Shown in pieces: positions 1 to 8,405 of a stretch of 64,000 nt of DNA. Made by a program: the position numbers and the translations under genes. Numbering within the stretch: position 1 is the first letter of the stretch; each line of letters opens with the position of its first letter. The notes beneath the pieces are model-generated. The model was not told where the DNA came from and did not search any database. It was given only the letters and a program-made list of their open reading frames with translations. Source of the stretch: Candidatus Delongbacteria bacterium (lineage in GTDB: Bacteria > CAIWAD01). The stretch lies in contig JBAYTZ010000013.1 of the NCBI GenBank assembly GCA_041675285.1, positions 1-64,000 of the forward strand, given 5' to 3'.

Positions 1-89
1 ACCAGACCGAAGCCTGGATCCCGTTCGACTTGCATGTGTTAAGCACGCCGCCAGCGTTCGTCCTGAGCCAGGATCAAACTCTCCATTGT
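1..89 (-). rRNA. 16S ribosomal RNA, 5' end (partial)
   Basis: The reverse complement carries the universal 16S 5' signature (AGAGTTTGATCCTGGCTCAG, then GACGAACGCTGGCGGCGTG and the CATGCAAGTCGA block). The gene reads leftward and leaves the window after about 89 nt. The 5' end is placed 7 nt before AGAGTTTGATC by analogy with E. coli and could be off by a few bases. Confidence 0.97.
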
Positions 90-201
90 CAAATGTGTTT
101 GTCCTGTTCATCCAAGCCCACTCGCGTGGGCCGGGAACCGCAATGCCATCTGTTGCCAGATGAACACCACGGTGGCATGGTCATTCTTGCTTCCCTTGAA
201 C

Positions 202-213
202 TGTCAAAGAGCA
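202..213 (-). promoter_or_regulatory. boxA antitermination element of the rRNA leader
   Basis: On the minus strand the leader reads TGCTCTTTGACA, one base different from the E. coli rrn boxA core TGCTCTTTAACA. It lies about 45 nt into the predicted leader and 113 nt before 16S, the usual place for NusB/NusE loading on rRNA transcripts. Confidence 0.75.
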
Positions 214-265
214 TCTTGTCGTCGCTCCGCGGCCAGGCCGCAGATTTTCGCGACGGAAGACCCTC

Positions 266-294
266 AAGATAGGCGCCTCCGCCCCGTGAGTCAA
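266..294 (-). promoter_or_regulatory. sigma-70 type rRNA promoter
   Basis: Minus strand: -35 TTGACT (289-294), 17-bp spacer, -10 TATCTT (266-271). The predicted start is near 259, giving a leader of about 170 nt. Just upstream (about 301-335) is an A/T-rich stretch with AAAAATTGAGAATTC that could act as an UP element. Near-consensus hexamers, exact spacing, boxA and 16S downstream together make this a confident call. Confidence 0.8.
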
Positions 295-509
295 GGGCCC
301 TTGGCGCAGAATTCTCAATTTTTGCGCGGATTGTGAGCTGGGTCATGGAGTTCACCCCGCCAGGACGAGGCCATTCTTTCCATCAGAGTGACCAATCGTT
401 CACGGACAGCGCCAGCCGGACCGCTCAATTTTTTCAAGAACTTCGTGGGAATTCTGGGCTGAGGGGACGTCGTGGGGGCGCAATCCATTGGGATCGAGCA
501 TGGACGGGC

Positions 510-920
510 CTACTCGCTGCCGCCCCAATCCAGCCGCCGGACCTGCAGCGCGCGGGGAGCGCGGATGCGGGCCGCGGTGTAAATCGGGCGCAGCGCGCTG
601 GAATCGTGCAGGCAAAGGGAAGCCTCGCCGGTCTGGTCCCAGGCCGCGCGCAGCGAATCCTCGCCGCCGTCGGCCGTCAGCAGGACGATCTCCAGCTCGC
701 GAGCCAGGCGAGCATCCTCCGGGCGCTCGAAGCGGAAACACAGCGCGCGGTGGGCGCCGCCCAGCACTGGATGGGCGAAAGTCACGACGGTGGCCGTTTC
801 CCCCAGCGGGAAGTTGGCGGCCAGCGGCACGCGCCGCTCGCAGCCCGCGCCCGGCAGCAGACCGAGCCAACCGAGCAGGGCAAGGGTCAGCCCCGACAGC
901 CTGGCAGGTTGATTCCGCAT
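510..920 (-). CDS. Small predicted lipoprotein of unknown function
   Basis: This encodes 136 aa. The N-terminus has a basic start, a hydrophobic stretch and a lipobox-like LPGAGC around residues 22-27, so the mature protein would be lipidated and anchored in the envelope. The rest is compact, arginine-rich and of no family I recognise; it contains two further cysteines or so and no repeats. It stands alone, reading toward the rRNA promoter. The longer overlapping frames in this GC-rich stretch have no signal peptide or plausible start and are treated as shadows. The bases 295-509 hold only the rRNA UP region and nothing else visible. Confidence 0.6.
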   Translation of the reverse strand: MRNQPARLSGLTLALLGWLGLLPGAGCERRVPLAANFPLGETATVVTFAHPVLGGAHRALCFRFERPEDARLARELEIVLLTADGGEDSLRAAWDQTGEASLCLHDSSALRPIYTAARIRAPRALQVRRLDWGGSE

Positions 921-1037
921 GTGTCACTCCCCAAAACCCAAGCCGCAGTCACCCAGCAGGGCGCCGCCGCCAGCTCGTCAACCACCGCACTCTAGCCGCC
1001 GGCAGCAGGAGATTGTCCTTGGCAAGCCGCAGGGACT

Positions 1038-1997
1038 TCATTGGATGAACGTATAAGTACTTGTCCGCTTATCGCCAATTTTCTTCACAAGTCCTTGAGA
1101 AACGGCATAACTGAGATCGCGACTTGCCGTTGCCGGTGAAATCTGCTTGTTGGCGCGAAGATAGTCCATTCTTGTAAACGACGAGTTCCCGCTGCGATCT
1201 CGAAAACGTGTGATCCTCTCCGAACTTGATAAGGTGACACGCTGGGTACGAAGAAGGTCTTCAAGCGCACGATCAATCAACGAAAGCATGAATTCGATGA
1301 AAGAGGTCGAATCCCCCAGCTTGTCAGAGTTTTCTAGAGTTTGATAATATTCTTCTTGCTGTTCCTTGATCAACACTTCTACAGGAAGGTGACCAAAAAC
1401 TGTGGAATATTCTCGAAGGATCAAGGTCTGCCACAGCCGCCCCATCCGCCCATTTCCGTCAAGAAAAGGGTGAATGAACTCAAATTCATAGTGAAACACG
1501 CAGCTCTTGATCAGAAGTAGTTCTTTATCATGAGCAAGGTAGTCGAAAAGACCGTCCATCAGAGCATGGACTTGCCGTCCTGGTGGAGCAATGTGTCCCA
1601 ATTCCTGCCCCTTCATGATCCCGACAGTCGAACCGCGAAATCTCCCAGGACCTTCCACCAGACCCTGCATCAGGATCTGATGGGCTTGGCAGAGCGATGA
1701 AATGGAGTAGACGTCCCATTCTGCCAAGCGCTGATAGACCTCGATCGCATTCTTGACTTCCAAGATGTCCCGCTCCGGGGCAAGAACCCGCCGATTCTCA
1801 AGCAGATCCGTTACCTGTCCTTCGGTCATTTGGTTGCCCTCGATTGCGAGCGATGCCTGGATCGTCTTGATCCGGTTCCGCTTGCGCAGCTCGGTTGGTG
1901 GCAGATCCAGCTTGGCGGCATTGATCTCCCCAACCTTTTCCGCGATCGAGGCAACCAACGCCAAAACGGTATTGCTGATGCTGTAGGGAGGCTTCAA
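1038..1997 (-). CDS. Fic domain protein with N-terminal inhibitory motif and C-terminal winged helix
   Basis: This is a 319-aa Fic family protein. Fic enzymes usually transfer AMP from ATP to hydroxyl side chains of target proteins. The catalytic motif HPFLDGNGRMGR lies at residues 176-187 and contains the histidine and the GNGR loop. The autoinhibitory motif S-x-x-x-E-G-N (SLAIEGN, 49-55) lies upstream, marking a class II self-inhibited Fic. The C-terminal third looks like a winged helix, suggesting DNA binding. The start is TTG at 1995-1997, preceded by AGGTGAAGG. It is the last gene of the first cassette cluster, has its own promoter overlapping a dyad (see 2011-2054), and has no attC-like site downstream. 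Confidence 0.88.
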   Translation of the reverse strand: MKPPYSISNTVLALVASIAEKVGEINAAKLDLPPTELRKRNRIKTIQASLAIEGNQMTEGQVTDLLENRRVLAPERDILEVKNAIEVYQRLAEWDVYSISSLCQAHQILMQGLVEGPGRFRGSTVGIMKGQELGHIAPPGRQVHALMDGLFDYLAHDKELLLIKSCVFHYEFEFIHPFLDGNGRMGRLWQTLILREYSTVFGHLPVEVLIKEQQEEYYQTLENSDKLGDSTSFIEFMLSLIDRALEDLLRTQRVTLSSSERITRFRDRSGNSSFTRMDYLRANKQISPATASRDLSYAVSQGLVKKIGDKRTSTYTFIQ

Positions 1998-2010
1998 CCT
2001 TCACCTGCTC

Positions 2011-2054
2011 TGATAGTTTCAAATGATACTATCATATTCGACACGAGCATCCAA
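2011..2054 (-). promoter_or_regulatory. Promoter and dyad operator of the Fic gene
   Basis: Minus strand: -35 TTGGAT (2049-2054), 17-bp spacer, -10 TAGTAT (2026-2031). The -10 sits inside a 24-bp dyad (2011-2034) whose outer arms TGATAGT and ACTATCA pair perfectly and whose inner TCA/TGA also pair. The start codon is 14 bp below the dyad. A regulator bound here would block polymerase. The Fic protein's own C-terminal winged helix is a candidate, but that is inference. Confidence 0.65.
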
Positions 2055-2063
2055 GCTATCTGC

Positions 2064-2190
2064 ACATGACCTTGACATCAGCCGTGGCGCGCTGGCGCGA
2101 AGCTTGCCTTCGCCCTCTTTGTCTTTCTCTTCGCCTTCCTTCAGCAAGCGGCGTGACAGCAAAGCCGTCGGCTGCAAGCTCTTGTTAGGC
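2064..2190 (-). repeat. attC-like cassette site S1
   Basis: A 127-bp imperfect palindrome between the Fic gene and the gene ending at 2199. The core next to the upstream gene reads GCCTAAC on the minus strand (2184-2190), a perfect RYYYAAC. The far core is degenerate (2064-2070). Eight bases inside it begins the shared arm CAGCCGTGGCGCG...GCTTGCC, which partly pairs with the right arm GCAAGCGGCGTGACA...GTCGGCTGCAAG. Confidence 0.7.
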
Positions 2191-2198
2191 AATTCCCT

Positions 2199-2798
2199 CT
2201 ACTCCCTCACATTGAAGCTCATGAAAGGCGGTACAATTGAATCTGCTGGGAACCACGAATCTGTCCATGCATATATGTCACTAATGAGATCAAAGCACAG
2301 AACTACACCGTCGTATGAATGAGAGTCAACTTCATATCCGTGCATAATCGGATTTCTAACTTCATTGTAATATCGCTTCACCCTTTCATAAAGCGACGGA
2401 TCACTTTCAGCCATCGCAAACTCCTTTGCTAAAAGAGCTGGAAGCTTATTATATATTTTACTCGACATTGATCGGCCCGGCATTGCACTTGGACAAGAGG
2501 TGAATCGCAGACTCTCATCTGTCAGCTTATCAATCCTCCCAAGCGCTGTATGAACGATTCCAGAAACCCAAGCCTCGACGCCAAATGTTGATCTCTGTAA
2601 AAGAATTGTTAATAAGCCTCCAGGAATAGTATTCCAGATTATATTTTGCGATTTTATTGGCCAATTAATTGCTCCCACAAATTGTCGCCTAAAATACGTT
2701 GATTTCATTTCCAAGTACTGAGTGTTGAAATCTAGACGTAGATTAATCAGTGGGATGTTTCCCATTGTAACATTAAATGTCTCAGACACTTTGTCCAC
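2199..2798 (-). CDS. Unknown cassette protein with HEPN-like RxxxxH motif
   Basis: This encodes 199 aa, AT-rich compared with the core genome. I do not recognise the whole protein. Near residues 148-156 it has EVRNPIMHG, which fits the R-x4-H motif of HEPN ribonuclease domains, and the surrounding helices (YYNEVRN...) resemble HEPN-like cassette proteins. The start is GTG at 2796-2798. A possible promoter (TTGTTT, 18 bp, TAGAAT; 2810-2839) lies in the 45 bp between the start and site S2. It sits between attC-like sites S1 and S2, i.e. as one gene cassette. A role in defence or in toxin-type RNA cleavage is a guess from the motif only. Confidence 0.75.
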   Translation of the reverse strand: MDKVSETFNVTMGNIPLINLRLDFNTQYLEMKSTYFRRQFVGAINWPIKSQNIIWNTIPGGLLTILLQRSTFGVEAWVSGIVHTALGRIDKLTDESLRFTSCPSAMPGRSMSSKIYNKLPALLAKEFAMAESDPSLYERVKRYYNEVRNPIMHGYEVDSHSYDGVVLCFDLISDIYAWTDSWFPADSIVPPFMSFNVRE

Positions 2799-2842
2799 GG
2801 TGCACTTCTATTCTATTGCCAGTTCTTCGGCGCAAACAATTT

Positions 2843-2966
2843 GCCTAACGGTGGCTTCAGCCGCGACGCACCTGGCGCGACGCCTCCTTTTCCCACCTTC
2901 GTAGATTTCAATTCCGAATGCAAGCGCCGTGACATGCGCAAAAGTTAGCTGCAAACTTTGTTAGAA
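2843..2966 (-). repeat. attC-like cassette site S2
   Basis: A 124-bp site between the stop codon at 2971 and the start of the next cassette gene. Plus strand: GCCTAAC (2843-2849, perfect RYYYAAC) to GTTAGAA (2960-2966). Eight bases inside the left core is the shared arm CAGCCGCGACGCACCTGGCG; the right arm is GCAAGCGCCGTGACA followed by AGCTGCAA. This is the best-preserved site of the family. Confidence 0.75.
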
Positions 2967-2970
2967 GGCA

Positions 2971-4143
2971 TCATGTCACAGCCAAGAGTTTTGACCTTTC
3001 CTCTTCCAAAAATATCCGAACTTGATAATTGTTAGGACTCTCCATTAGATTGTTGCCACAATCATTTACCATCACACCTCTGAGATCATCAAATATTGAG
3101 AGTTCAAACTCCTTCAATTCAGTCCTTTTCTTGTCTTGGAGTCTTTTCAGAATTAGGTCTTGTTTATTTTCGGACATCGAATTCCATATTTTTGGACAGA
3201 GAAACCAATTGTCGGTGAAATTGATCATCCAACTCTCGACTAGACTTATGATCTTTATCTCGTTAAGATATCTCTCAAAGTACTTTTTCACGGCATCAAA
3301 ATCTTCATTTGTGGAGTACATCGCGATTACAGTGCTGTCAAAATTTGGTATTACAGTCATCGCAAAAAACACATCATGAGAATTGGAGTTCTCAGTAATG
3401 GTAAAGCCACCCAATCCAGAGATGGCGACCGGTATTTTTGTTTCGATTTGCGTAACGCAAAAGGACGCGTTTTCCTCTTCGCATCCCATAATTACTTTTT
3501 CAAGACTATTCTTATGGAAATTTATTAAGTTGTTAAGATCTTTATTAAGGTCATACAATTTGCATAAAAAATGTCCTGTAATTGAATTATGACCAGAAAA
3601 TTTTAGCGATTTTACCGACGCATGATTTTCACTAATTCCAAACTTCATAAGATCTCTAGAAATTCTATTGCTTAATTCAGATTCACGGAGAAGTTCATAT
3701 TTGGTGAGGATGCCTTCCCAGAATCTCTTTTCGATTCCTTTGCTAACTATCTCACGACATATTGTTCGATAAAATTGAAGGACAATAGCATTGTCACAAG
3801 TCATATATTTTCGTTGCTCGAATTCGTTGAATAGTTGTTCATGCTTGACACAAAATCCTGGGAATGTAGATGCCTCAGAAATTCCGCGTTTTCTCATTAG
3901 ATATGAATTTGCCTTTGTATTGAATTCCGGCGTTAATACCATTCCACGCTCAGCAATATTAGCCAAGAATGATCTTGATATAGAATGTGAATTCGCAATG
4001 CTAAATTCATTACAGTCTCTAAAGATGCAGCGCCGCGAATTGGACCAGGCAGCTTGGAGTCTCTTATACTCGCTAAAGAAGAATTCGTATTTCGAGGAAT
4101 CACTATTGAATACCGTTAAATTATCTCTCTCGTACTGAGACAT
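2971..4143 (-). CDS. Unknown protein with putative zinc-binding Cys/His motifs, cassette-borne
   Basis: This encodes 390 aa and is strongly AT-rich. Near the N-terminus it has C39-x4-C44 followed by a SHSIS segment with H53, and then FCVKHEQLF with C98 and H101. This spacing looks like a structural or catalytic zinc site, as in HNH-like or defence-associated proteins, but I cannot assign a family. I chose the ATG at 4141-4143 because the upstream part of the open frame translates intergenic repeats (4300-4590) and is compositionally foreign to the gene. Its stop lies 4 nt from attC-like site S2, so it is the outermost gene of the first cassette cluster. No cassette site is seen on its upstream side. 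Confidence 0.7.
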   Translation of the reverse strand: MSQYERDNLTVFNSDSSKYEFFFSEYKRLQAAWSNSRRCIFRDCNEFSIANSHSISRSFLANIAERGMVLTPEFNTKANSYLMRKRGISEASTFPGFCVKHEQLFNEFEQRKYMTCDNAIVLQFYRTICREIVSKGIEKRFWEGILTKYELLRESELSNRISRDLMKFGISENHASVKSLKFSGHNSITGHFLCKLYDLNKDLNNLINFHKNSLEKVIMGCEEENASFCVTQIETKIPVAISGLGGFTITENSNSHDVFFAMTVIPNFDSTVIAMYSTNEDFDAVKKYFERYLNEIKIISLVESWMINFTDNWFLCPKIWNSMSENKQDLILKRLQDKKRTELKEFELSIFDDLRGVMVNDCGNNLMESPNNYQVRIFLEEERSKLLAVT

Positions 4144-4602
4144 GATCTTATTGAATGATCTCTTGATTTGTCGCTTATGTGCAACTTTTGGGTTTGTTGT
4201 TTTCACGGCCTTTGAAAATGTCCTTCTAGTATCCGATTCGACCGGAGGGCCTTCAGTGGAAAGCAGCAGTCGCGGCGACTGGCGAGCCAAGTGAGCATAA
4301 TCACCCGCTGTTCGCAAGAGAATTGCAGCTCTGCTGAATAATGGGGCGGAACGCCGTGTCATGCGCTGTGGGTAAAAAATCGAGCCCGCCCAACACCTCT
4401 TTGAGTCTCTGTGTCTCTGTGTTGAAATGAGTCCACGCAAAGTCCACAGACAGGCAGTCCGCAGGTGAGAGATTCCGCGCGATCCACGGGACCCCAGCTT
4501 GCGCTTGGGTGACAGCAAACCGGGATCGCCGCACGACCCACGGGACCCCAGCTTGCGCTGGGGTGACAGCACACAGGGGTGACAGCGCATAAGAGATTCC
4601 GG
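4144..4602. other. Intergenic repeat-bearing region
   Basis: This has no credible gene. 4144-4300 is AT-rich leader of the cassette gene. 4403-4424 is a solo copy of one arm of the CACAGAGACACAG intergenic palindrome family (full copies at 49455 and 59670). 4481-4516, 4534-4570 and a truncated 4574-4586 are copies of a second dispersed repeat (CCCCAGCTTGCGCTGGGGTGACAG type). Confidence 0.6.
4481..4586. repeat. Two and a half copies of a dispersed short palindromic repeat
   Basis: Copies a (4481-4516) and b (4534-4570) share CCACGGGACCCCAGCTTGCG followed by CTTGGGTGACAGC or CTGGGGTGACAGC; c (4574-4586) keeps only the last 13 bases. Each forms a short hairpin around CCCCAGC/GCTGGGG. Related copies lie at 6721-6750, 8299-8329 and 8356-8384. 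Read in one frame this class encodes the VIPAKAGIP string often mis-annotated in bacterial proteins. Confidence 0.8.
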
Positions 4603-6237
4603 CTACTCCCACTCCTCCGGCGGCCGCTCCGACACCCGGCTGGCCCCGACGGGCGCGAATCCCAGCGCCGTGCGCAGCCCATCCGCCGCGCTGCTGACGA
4701 TTCCCCCCGCGTAGCCCGCGCCCTCCCCCACCGGGAAGAGCCCGGCCGTGGACAGACTGTGGCGCAGCTCCGGATCCCGCGTCACGCGCAGGGGCGAGGA
4801 GGTCCGGGTCTCCGGTGCGATGAGCAACCCCTCGTCCACGAAGCCGCGCAGCTGCCGCTCGAACAGCCGCAGGCCCTCCGCCAGCGCGCCGGAAAGAGGA
4901 TCCGGAAAGAGCCGGCTCAGGCGGGTGGAACTCAGCGCCGGGCGGTAGCTGGAGGCCGGCAGTCCGCTGGACACGCGGTCGTGGAGGAAATCCCGCGCCC
5001 GCTGGGCCGGCGCGTTCCACTGGCCGCCGCCCTGCTGAAAAGCCCGCTCCTCCAGGCGCTGCTGGATGTGATGCCCCAGCAGGGGCGAATCCGCCAGACC
5101 CCAGGCCTGGCCCCAGCGCTGCAGATCCTGGGCCTCCACCTGGGCCACCACCGCGGAATTGGACCAGGCCATCCGGCGCGAGGACCAGCTCATGCCGTTG
5201 ACCACCAGCCGCTTGTCCTCGCTGGCGGCCAGCACCACCATCCCGCCCGGACACATGCAAAAGGAGTAGACGCCGCGGCCGGCGCTCTTCACGGCCAATT
5301 TGTAAGTGGCTGCGCCTGTCAGCTCCAGCCGGCAGCCGGCGCCGTACTGGGCCACGTCGATGAAGTCGCGCGGGTGCTCCACGCGCAGGCCCATGGCGAA
5401 GGGCTTCAGCTCCAGCAGCACGCCCGCCCGCGCCAGGGCCTCCGCCGTGTCCCGGGCGCTGTGGCCCATGGCCAGCAGCAGCGTGTCCGTGGCGATGCGC
5501 TCGCCATCCGCCAGTTCCACGCCGCAGACGCGGCCGTCCTGCAGCCGCAGATCCTGCACGCGGGCGGAGAAGCGGAACTCCACGCCTGCCTCCTCCAGCA
5601 GGGCGCGCAGACGCGAGCCCACCCGGCGGATGCCCTCCGTGCCCACGTGGGGCAGGTGGCTGTAGACCACGTCCTGCGGCGCGCCCAGCCGGCAGAACCA
5701 GTGCAGGACCTGGCGCGTGAACCAGTTGCTGTTGCGGCTCGTGAGCTTGCCGTCGCTGAAGGTGCCGGCGCCGCCCTCGCCGAACTGCACGTTGGAGTCG
5801 GGGTCCAGCTCGCGCTGCAGCCAGAGCCGGCGCACATCCAGCCGGCGCTCGGAGATGGCGCGGCCGCGCTCCAGGACCAGCGGGCGGTAGCCGCGTGCGG
5901 CCAGTCCCAGCGCGGCGAACTGGCCGGCGGGACCGGCGCCGACGACGATGGGCCGGGTGGCGCAGGGCAGCGCGGGCAGCGGCGGCAGGGCCGGATCCGC
6001 GTGGGGCGAAACCTGGGTCTCGCCGGCAGGCAGCCGGCCCTCCTCCAGGTTGAAGGCCAGGCTGAAGACCTGGATCAGGCGCGGCTTGTGCCGGGCGTCC
6101 AGGGATTTGCGCAGCACCTCCAGTTGCCCGATCTCCTCCGGGGCGACCTTGAGGCGGCGGGCCAGCAGTTCGCGCGGCGGTCGGGGATCGTCGTAGGCGC
6201 AGGAGAGATTGTCGAAACGGAAGCGGCGCTCTGCCAT
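4603..6237 (-). CDS. FAD-dependent oxidoreductase, FAD_dep_prot/COG2509 type
   Basis: This encodes 544 aa. A dinucleotide-binding motif GAGPAG lies near residue 100, after a roughly 90-aa N-terminal domain containing RLKV and KSLDARHK segments. Conserved blocks follow (FGEGGAGTFSDGKL, SWSSRRMAWSNS) and a C-terminal GEGAGYAGGI that closes the FAD site. This layout matches the uncharacterised NAD(P)/FAD oxidoreductase family of about 530 aa; its substrate is unknown. I chose the ATG at 6235-6237, preceded by GGAAAGGA. The open frame continues upstream only because it reads through the 11-bp tandem repeat. It is monocistronic and divergent from asnS. Confidence 0.88.
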   Translation of the reverse strand: MAERRFRFDNLSCAYDDPRPPRELLARRLKVAPEEIGQLEVLRKSLDARHKPRLIQVFSLAFNLEEGRLPAGETQVSPHADPALPPLPALPCATRPIVVGAGPAGQFAALGLAARGYRPLVLERGRAISERRLDVRRLWLQRELDPDSNVQFGEGGAGTFSDGKLTSRNSNWFTRQVLHWFCRLGAPQDVVYSHLPHVGTEGIRRVGSRLRALLEEAGVEFRFSARVQDLRLQDGRVCGVELADGERIATDTLLLAMGHSARDTAEALARAGVLLELKPFAMGLRVEHPRDFIDVAQYGAGCRLELTGAATYKLAVKSAGRGVYSFCMCPGGMVVLAASEDKRLVVNGMSWSSRRMAWSNSAVVAQVEAQDLQRWGQAWGLADSPLLGHHIQQRLEERAFQQGGGQWNAPAQRARDFLHDRVSSGLPASSYRPALSSTRLSRLFPDPLSGALAEGLRLFERQLRGFVDEGLLIAPETRTSSPLRVTRDPELRHSLSTAGLFPVGEGAGYAGGIVSSAADGLRTALGFAPVGASRVSERPPEEWE

Positions 6238-6363
6238 GGGTCCTTTCCGCCGGCTGCCCGGCCTGGTTGGTCGGCAAGATAGGGTCGGCCGTGTGGACCC
6301 GTTGTCAATTCGGCGGGCCGCGGCCTGGATGGCGGGCGGTTGGATGGATGGTTGGACAGTGCT

Positions 6364-6503
6364 CTGGCACCGGTCTGGCACCGGCCTGGCACCGGTCTGG
6401 CACCGGTCTGGCACCGGCCTGGCACCGGCCTGGCACCGGCCTGGCACCGGCCTGGCACCGGCCGGACACCGGCCGGACACCGGTCTGGCACCGGCCGGAC
6501 ACC
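6364..6503. repeat. 11-bp tandem minisatellite, about 12-13 copies
   Basis: The unit is CTGGCACCGGY. About nine near-identical copies are followed by variant copies reading CCGGACACCGG. Because 11 is not a multiple of three, all three frames remain open on both strands, which produces spurious proline/arginine-rich reading frames. A degenerate three-copy version lies at about 6815-6846, preceded by the same GACARTGCT flank, so the whole module appears to have been duplicated. Confidence 0.92.
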
Positions 6504-6720
6504 ATGTTTTCCACCTTTCTGCTGGCGCCAGAAAGGTGGAGCCAAAGAGGCGCTTTTTCTCACCCGCCAGAGTCAGCCCGCCTCCCGGCGGGCTTCCGCT
6601 GGCGGCAGCTCGGCCTTCCTGCCACTGTGTAGTTGGTTCGCGCTTTGCGCTTCACCCAAGTTCTGGTTCAGCCCTGCGGGCTTCACCTTGCACATCCGAT
6701 TCGTCACCGGCAAGGTGACT

Positions 6721-6750
6721 GTCATCCCAGCAAAAGCTGGGATCCCATGG
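6721..6750. repeat. Dispersed palindromic repeat (VIPAKAGIP type)
   Basis: It reads GTCATCCCAGCAAAAGCTGG and then GATCCCATGG, with stem CCCAGC/GCTGGG. This is the same family as the copies at 4481, 8299 and 8356. It lies 150 bp before asnS. Confidence 0.8.
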
Positions 6751-6896
6751 CTCGTCTCGGCTACTTGCCTTCCCTTGATTTCCGCCTTTCTGCTGGCGCC
6801 AGATATGGACAATGCTCTGGCACCGGCCTGGCACTGGCCTGGCACCGCACCGGTCGCGGATTGCTTACTTCTGGCGAACAAGCTGAGGAGCAGACC

Positions 6897-8291
<1,395 letters not shown>

Positions 8292-8298
8292 CGTCCCT

Positions 8299-8384
8299 GT
8301 CATCCCGGCGAAAGCCGGGATCCCATGGGTTCGGCAGGCACTCGCGCAACCGAACAGGATCCCTGCTTGCGCTGGGATGACAAT
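8299..8384. repeat. Inverted pair of dispersed repeats between asnS and purC
   Basis: 8299-8329 (GTCATCCCGGCGAAAGCCGG, then GATCCCATGG) and 8356-8384 (inverted orientation, ending GCTGGGATGACAAT) face each other. Each arm is itself a hairpin and the two can also pair together. The region may attenuate transcription between the two genes, though no U-tract follows. Confidence 0.75.
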
Positions 8385-8405
8385 CCAAGTCGAGGGAATC
8401 GCCAC

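Larger units (their letters stand above)
6238..6896. other. Long divergent intergenic region rich in repeats and hairpins
   Basis: This 659-bp region separates the oxidoreductase from asnS. It holds the 11-bp minisatellite (6364-6503), a near-perfect palindrome at 6511-6539 (CCACCTTTCTG...CAGAAAGGTGG), a hairpin at 6575-6594 (AGCCCGCC, TCCC loop, GGCGGGCT), an inverted repeat TCACCTTGC/GCAAGGTGA at about 6682-6719, a dispersed repeat at 6721-6750, and a partial second copy of the palindrome plus minisatellite module at 6783-6846. I see no gene. The asnS ribosome site GAGGAG lies at its right end. Confidence 0.6.

Noticed and set aside
4144..4590. 149-codon N-terminal extension of the cassette gene ending at 2971
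   Set aside because: It reads through dispersed repeats and has a composition unlike the rest; the ATG at 4143 begins the AT-rich coding segment.
6238..6480. N-terminal extension of the FAD oxidoreductase rich in RPVPGRCQAGA repeats
   Set aside because: It translates the 11-bp minisatellite; a good ribosome site and family-typical N-terminus occur at 6237.
6364..6503. CRISPR array
   Set aside because: The repeats are 11 bp and directly abutting with no unique spacers, and no cas genes are present.
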